Origin: Stichopus chloronotus
Taxonomy: Eukaryota; Echinodermata; Holothuroidea; Aspidochirotida; Stichopodidae
Assembly: GCA_021234535.1 (NCBI GenBank)
Contig: CM037830.1
Coordinates: forward strand, 8,869,252 to 8,933,251
Direction: 5' to 3'
Length of the DNA: 64,000 nt
Positions 58,993-64,000 of this stretch are shown in pieces. Each line of letters starts with the position of its first letter. The stretch's first letter is position 1. Made by a program: the position numbers and the translations under genes. The notes beneath the pieces are model-generated. The model was not told where the DNA came from, made no database searches, and saw only the letters and a program-made list of their open reading frames with translations.

Positions 58993-61900
58993 TGTCCCAG
59001 AGCGTTCCAATTCTTGTCTTTGTCAGTTAGTTTAATCCGCACGTTGCTTGTATTGTGGTCGAGCGAAGAGTTTACTACTCCACTGCTCCAAGTACAATAT
59101 CAGTTTTGGGGTCTACGCCCTTTCCCACCCAGTGGCTATGAAATATGAAGATGTGATCAAATTCGATTCTCTGGTTATGGGGTACAATCAAAACGTATCA
59201 CATGATTTGAATATAAGTGTAGGTTTCAAACTTGAGAATATATATTGAGGGAATCCAACCGGTTTCCTTCCCGCCTGCGCCATTTTAAGAGGAATACAGT
59301 TAATATTACCTGTACGACCCAGCATATCGGAACAATTGAATTGTCATTTAACACTTTGGAGTTGTAACATTATACCAGTTTCAGTGATATAAAGGAAGGT
59401 TAATTAAAAGACGTGCCACAAGCATCCGGCATTTGAAAACTCAATGTTATGCCTTTACTACAAAACAAGACGAAGTTCCTTCTTGAAAATATTAGTATCA
59501 ACAGAATTCTGTCTACCTCAAAGAGATTTCCCACTGACTGACTAGGTTTCATTTTGAAAGTGTGATGGATCATGTTATGAAATAAAAAGATTTGTCTATT
59601 AAATTATTGTAATATTAGCGTAGGATTGCAAACAAAATTCTGCAACATCTTATTAGGTACTGTAGGGGTATTTGAGAACGTATTTTGCACACTTTGGATG
59701 AAGTTTGGTACCTGCAAATCCAGTAGAGAGTATTACTGGTATATACGTCTCAGTTCATTCGAGCTTTTAGACTTGTCTGAGAGGAGAATCGGGTAATTAG
59801 GAAATCAGATCATGTAAGAATGCTATTCCTCATAAGAATCAAATTATTAACCACTGCCTGTAATGCAGAATTATAAAACAAAGACAGTTGTGGGGTCTTC
59901 CTGCATTCATTTAATTCATTTGGTTAATAGAATTGCTGGTGAGTTGGAGAGCGCAGACACTACTTGAATTGGGGCACTAAAAGGTGTTATTGCGAAATCA
60001 TTGACTTGAGAAAACGACACTGGATTAGCCCATAGACAGCTAAACATATCCAGTATGTAATAGCTTAACGTCATGGTGGCTCTGCCTCAAACCTGTCCCA
60101 GGACCAATTTATACCCACTTTAAATGTTACTCTTAGTGTTTGTCAGAGATGGTGTAGTGGTTCAAATTATTGTGGAGATGAATGATCACCCATGATGACC
60201 TGGAGTCTCAGGTTTGTCAATGGAGCCCCATGATGCATAACGAACAGCTTTCGAACGCATGTGTTGCAAAGTACAAACTTATGGACGAAACTGTTGAAAC
60301 ATGACCCCTTTGACGGCCAACTGTCCTGTTAGTTCCCGGCAACCTCCCCCCCCCCCCTTTGAAGTTGGTGATCTTAAATATCAAGTTAAAGTGGTTTTCA
60401 CGAGAGTTTACAAATGCTTACCACACGTGGCGCAATGAAATGCTATCGTCAAGGCAAAATCATTGTACTCTCCGGATTTTGTTGTAGATGTACATTGATT
60501 GACAATTTTAAAACGACAAACAACGCATCCCGCAATGAAATTCCATAAATATTGTAGTTGGCAGTGAAATGGCGTAATGATATGAAAGAAAATTAAACAG
60601 ACGTCTTGTATGTATATTATGCACAAGTTACGAATCCAACTAACCAAACAAATATTGGTTGTTTATGCACTTTATTTGTCATTTAATATTATTAAATGAA
60701 ATAATTACCGATTGAGCAATAACAATGCAATTGTTGTCATTGAAATAAGTCTGGAAAATAACGTTTAGCGTACATCTTCTCTGGGATTAAAAAATGATAA
60801 AATATGCAAAGCTTACCTGAAGTCCTCTTACGCATATGAATACATTTCATTTTTAATTACATATTCATATTCAACCTATTTGTTGTATATACAATGATCC
60901 ACTTTGCTCTATTAGGATTATCAAAATAATTTGATTATAAAACATTAATGTGAGGGGTGTGTGTGTGTATGGGGGTAAGTTATAGCATCAGTCCAGTTGG
61001 CCCTCTAAAATTCTCTCTTCAAATATGGGGCAAACATTGAAGGTCGATTTTCTAAAACTCAATTGAAATATTTTGAAAAAAACCTTTTCCATCAATCCCT
61101 CACTTCACTTTTCTGGAGAATCTATTTAAAGTCACTCATTAGAGATGGATTTTCAGAAAGTACGAATAACATACAGGAACTTGTTGTCATGCGCTAAATT
61201 TCAACGATGCCTGTGTTCCTTTCTTGAAGAAAAAAAGACAACGCTCAATTTCCATTTAGGTACCCAGAATGTAAGACATACTCGCTTTTTGGCAGATTCC
61301 CTTGATTCACATGCTATCAGTGCTAATGCAATGACATTAGTATGTAGGCTTTGCCGAATACACTCATACACATACATTTAACATCAACACGCTACGTAAT
61401 GACCGAATATCTGGAGAGGGTAGTGTAAAATATTGTAAAAAAATGTTTATTTTTCATCACAGAAACATTTGAGAATAAAAATCATAAGTAATTGAATTTA
61501 TAGAATCATTAACTGTTCGCTCTTTGAAAATTTCCAAAGAGCAGATAACCATTACACTAAGTCTTACTTTCAAAGTAAGTCACGCAATTATTTACTGGAA
61601 CAATTTATACGTAGCTCAATAGGAAAACCTGGATATTGACAATATTTTCTTGCAACTTTTCTACAAGAGGTAATTAATTCCCATTACAATTATGCTGGTA
61701 ATGTACTGAACAGCTGTAATTGACCATTAACCATGACCATAAGTGTATGTGAAGAAAGACCCTTTGTAGAGCCTATTTGAAAATGAGCAGAACAACTTGA
61801 TAGCGGGATATACTGTCCATGTGGATACAGTTGTTTATTCTTACGTCAGTGTTGCTTTTTCTGTAAACAAAAATGTGATTTCATGTACCTTCCCCACTCT

Positions 61901-64000
61901 CCAGGATGAGCACGTGATATCTCAAACAGTTCCAGTTTAACATTTTACATTTACAAGTAAATAAATTGATCTGACTTAGTTGTATCGTCTTAGTTGCACT
62001 CTACAACAAATTACATTAGGCTTCTTATTTCACAATTTGTTGATGATTAGGTGAAAGCATCATTGAAGCATCTTGCGTAAACAAAATTTTTTCAACCTTG
62101 TATTTTGCAATTGATTGTGCATTACGATTGTGCATTACACCCTTTCCTTCAAGTACACCTTAGTTGCTAGATGAAACAAGTATTTATATATATATATATA
62201 TTTATATATAATTTACTTTTTGTATAGCCTAATGGTTTTACAACATGTCCTTAATTTTGGTAACTGAAACTCTACAAGAAAATTGTGTAACCGTAAAATA
62301 TTTTATAATCCTTCCACGACCATTTGTTCCCTGCATTTCAATGACCCTGATGTTAATTATGGGCAGGACGAGTCGGATACATGCAATCGTTTGAATAATT
62401 TAGTAACCGTGATGACGGCATTTCGGATCTGTTTTAAATGAATGAAAACGGTCACCACCAGCTCTCCTAAATAGTTGGAAAAGAGGCAAATAGAAAGGAA
62501 AGAAGAAAGAAAAGGATGTTAATCACCGCAAGGTGATATTTTATCTCCTTTTTTTATAATTATTACCGTTGCTTAATGATAGAAAGTGCAATATTTCCAC
62601 CGATTGCTGCCAATACTCATATCGACCAAAGATTCTCTTTTACGCTACAAACAAAGAAAATTATTATAGACTTTCAACCAACAGTCTGATTCTTTTTTGC
62701 CATATCAACTCGCAAACAGACATCTGAAGGTTGGTCTCACTACACGACAAAATGTATACATGGTCAATTATTGGTGTTATTTTCTGTATCTGTTAGGTTA
62801 ATTGAATGTGGTAAAATTACTGAAAGTCCCTGTATACTGGTGTAATTACCGTACTCTTGAGGTAATATATATCGTGTCAGTTTAATAGGACTTACGTAAA
62901 GTACTATAGATATATTCATTGATATAGAAGTTTCCTTCCCAACACCCATAAATTCCATGATTTACAAATTTGGGAACATTTCTGTAGCAACAAATTAGTA
63001 TACGCCCTTCAGATATAGTGCCCAAATAGCAAAGAAAACAAAATCGTTTCATTGAGGTGGAAAACACGAAAACCTAGCGACATCAGTAAATGGATTCTGT
63101 CGTATGAAGGTCTGGTAGTAATGTGAAGATAAATTTATTATCATCTTAAAGATTTTAAGTTATGTTTGTTTTCAAGGAGGACTCTCTCACCAAGTATGAT
63201 CACCAGAATAAGAACGTTCAGCAATACCAGGACGGTTGCTATCGAGCTTTCTGCTTCGTCGGGAACGGTTATTTGCTGCGACAACCACGTTCAGGAAAAT
63301 GACTGTCAGGGAAAACATCTAATAAATGAAAAACAAAATGGCGGTTTGGATGGTTGTTTAGGACAATCTTGGAGGAATGATTATATTTGACAGTGATCTC
63401 ATCTGGTGCATCTCTTTAGGACTATGTTTGTATAATGCATTTCTAAGTGTGAAGGTAAATGAGTATTTTCGTCAGAGTATACTACATGAAGCCATTGTTC
63501 CATGGTTGCTGTTTGGAGAGGGAGTACGTCGAGAGGAACTCATAGATATTGGTAATTAGCTTGCGACTAAATTTTCTAATTGGAAATGGATGGAGATGCA
63601 AATGTGGGTGAAAAGTAAATCTTTGCATGCGTGGGCAGCAAATTTGTTACGACCTTTTAATAAAGGTCTAATAGATGGTAATCAGTCTTGATGGGTGTGC
63701 TTCTGTGAGTAGTGATTTTTCGTTACCTAGATGAAAAAGAAGGTAAAAAGTAGAGCGTGGAGAGATCCGGAGAGGTTAAAGGAATTCCGAAACTGTTAGT
63801 AATATCTATTTAATAACAAAATGAACCTTTCATTTATTATTCACTCATGTCGTAAGGATCCAATTTATGATGCGTGATTCTCGTATCTCATGACGTGCAA
63901 ATTTGACTTTTAAAATATAACACTAATTAGAAAAGCAAGTACAAAATATTAAAGTGGGGTAGGGTAAAATGCTACGTTTTTGTTTTGCGTTAATTTTTGC
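58993..64000. other. 5' flank of the ITIH-like gene, no supported gene
   Basis: Contains a poly-C tract at 60,347, the SINE-like stretch at 60,100-60,260, a short (TA)n at 62,186-62,212 and a small plus-strand frame at 63,162-63,302 with the piece DGCYRAFCFVGNGYLL. No exon chain could be built. Confidence 0.5.
60100..60260 (+). repeat. Possible tRNA-derived SINE remnant
   Basis: GAGATGGTGTAGTGGTTCAA at 60,147 resembles a polymerase III A box (TRGYNNAGTGG). GAGTCTCAGGTTTGTCAATG about 45 bases downstream is a weak B-box candidate. No tRNA cloverleaf can be drawn. Confidence 0.25.

Noticed and set aside
7343..60356. Many poly-G/poly-C tracts (7,360; 9,866; 10,110; 16,661; 16,787; 18,615; 22,100; 48,426; 60,347)
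   Set aside because: G-quadruplex or regulatory roles are possible, but single-base tracts of this kind are scattered and show no relation to genes.

Overview
This is animal genomic DNA. It is intron-rich and AT-rich, with short exons flanked by GT..AG splice sites, a mostly non-coding background, microsatellites and dispersed repeats. The gene content (an EGFL6/nephronectin-type secreted protein with extra modules, and an ITIH-type VIT protein), the repeat families and the frequent TAGGCCTA palindromes suggest a marine deuterostome. An echinoderm, perhaps a sea cucumber, is my best guess, but that is inference. No bacterial gene, rRNA, confident tRNA or CRISPR array was seen.

Layout. 1-14.6 kb: mostly non-coding, with a MITE-like family (1.54-1.9, 7.43-7.64 and 8.04-8.49 kb), a terminal-inverted-repeat element full of AGGTCA repeats (2.52-4.17 kb), a possible TATA promoter (5.95 kb) and a 21-bp-periodic array of AGATATCT palindromes (12.43-12.69 kb). 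14.6-47.2 kb, plus strand: one multi-exon gene for a secreted or extracellular-matrix protein. I recognise 20 exons: a nephronectin/EGFL6-like Cys-rich head, five EGF modules, then an alternating series in which calcium-binding-type or plain EGF exons are paired with thrombospondin-type 'CGPCPPGYEGDG' EGF exons, then a FAM171/astroprincin-like region and a C-terminal CCP/sushi module. Almost every intron is phase 1. The signal-peptide exon was not found. Three single-base insertions relative to the expected frame (near 33,525, 37,121 and 47,090) leave it open whether this is a sequencing or assembly problem or a decaying gene. A 3.07-kb element with the same terminal repeats as the one at 2.5 kb fills the intron between two of the shifted exons and contains a near-perfect 381-bp tandem triplication.

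51.4-59.0 kb, minus strand: seven exons of an ITIH-type gene (signal peptide, VIT domain split over three exons, the conserved region after VIT, then an acidic serine-rich stretch). It converges on the first gene. The von Willebrand A domain usual in this family was not found in the 4.3 kb to the left, so the 3' end is missing or unrecognised. A coding-looking plus-strand exon (55.47-55.59 kb) lies inside one of its introns. 59.0-64.0 kb: no supported gene.

Both main genes appear to encode secreted proteins of the extracellular matrix type. All coordinates were read by eye and all homology statements rest on motif recognition, without any search.
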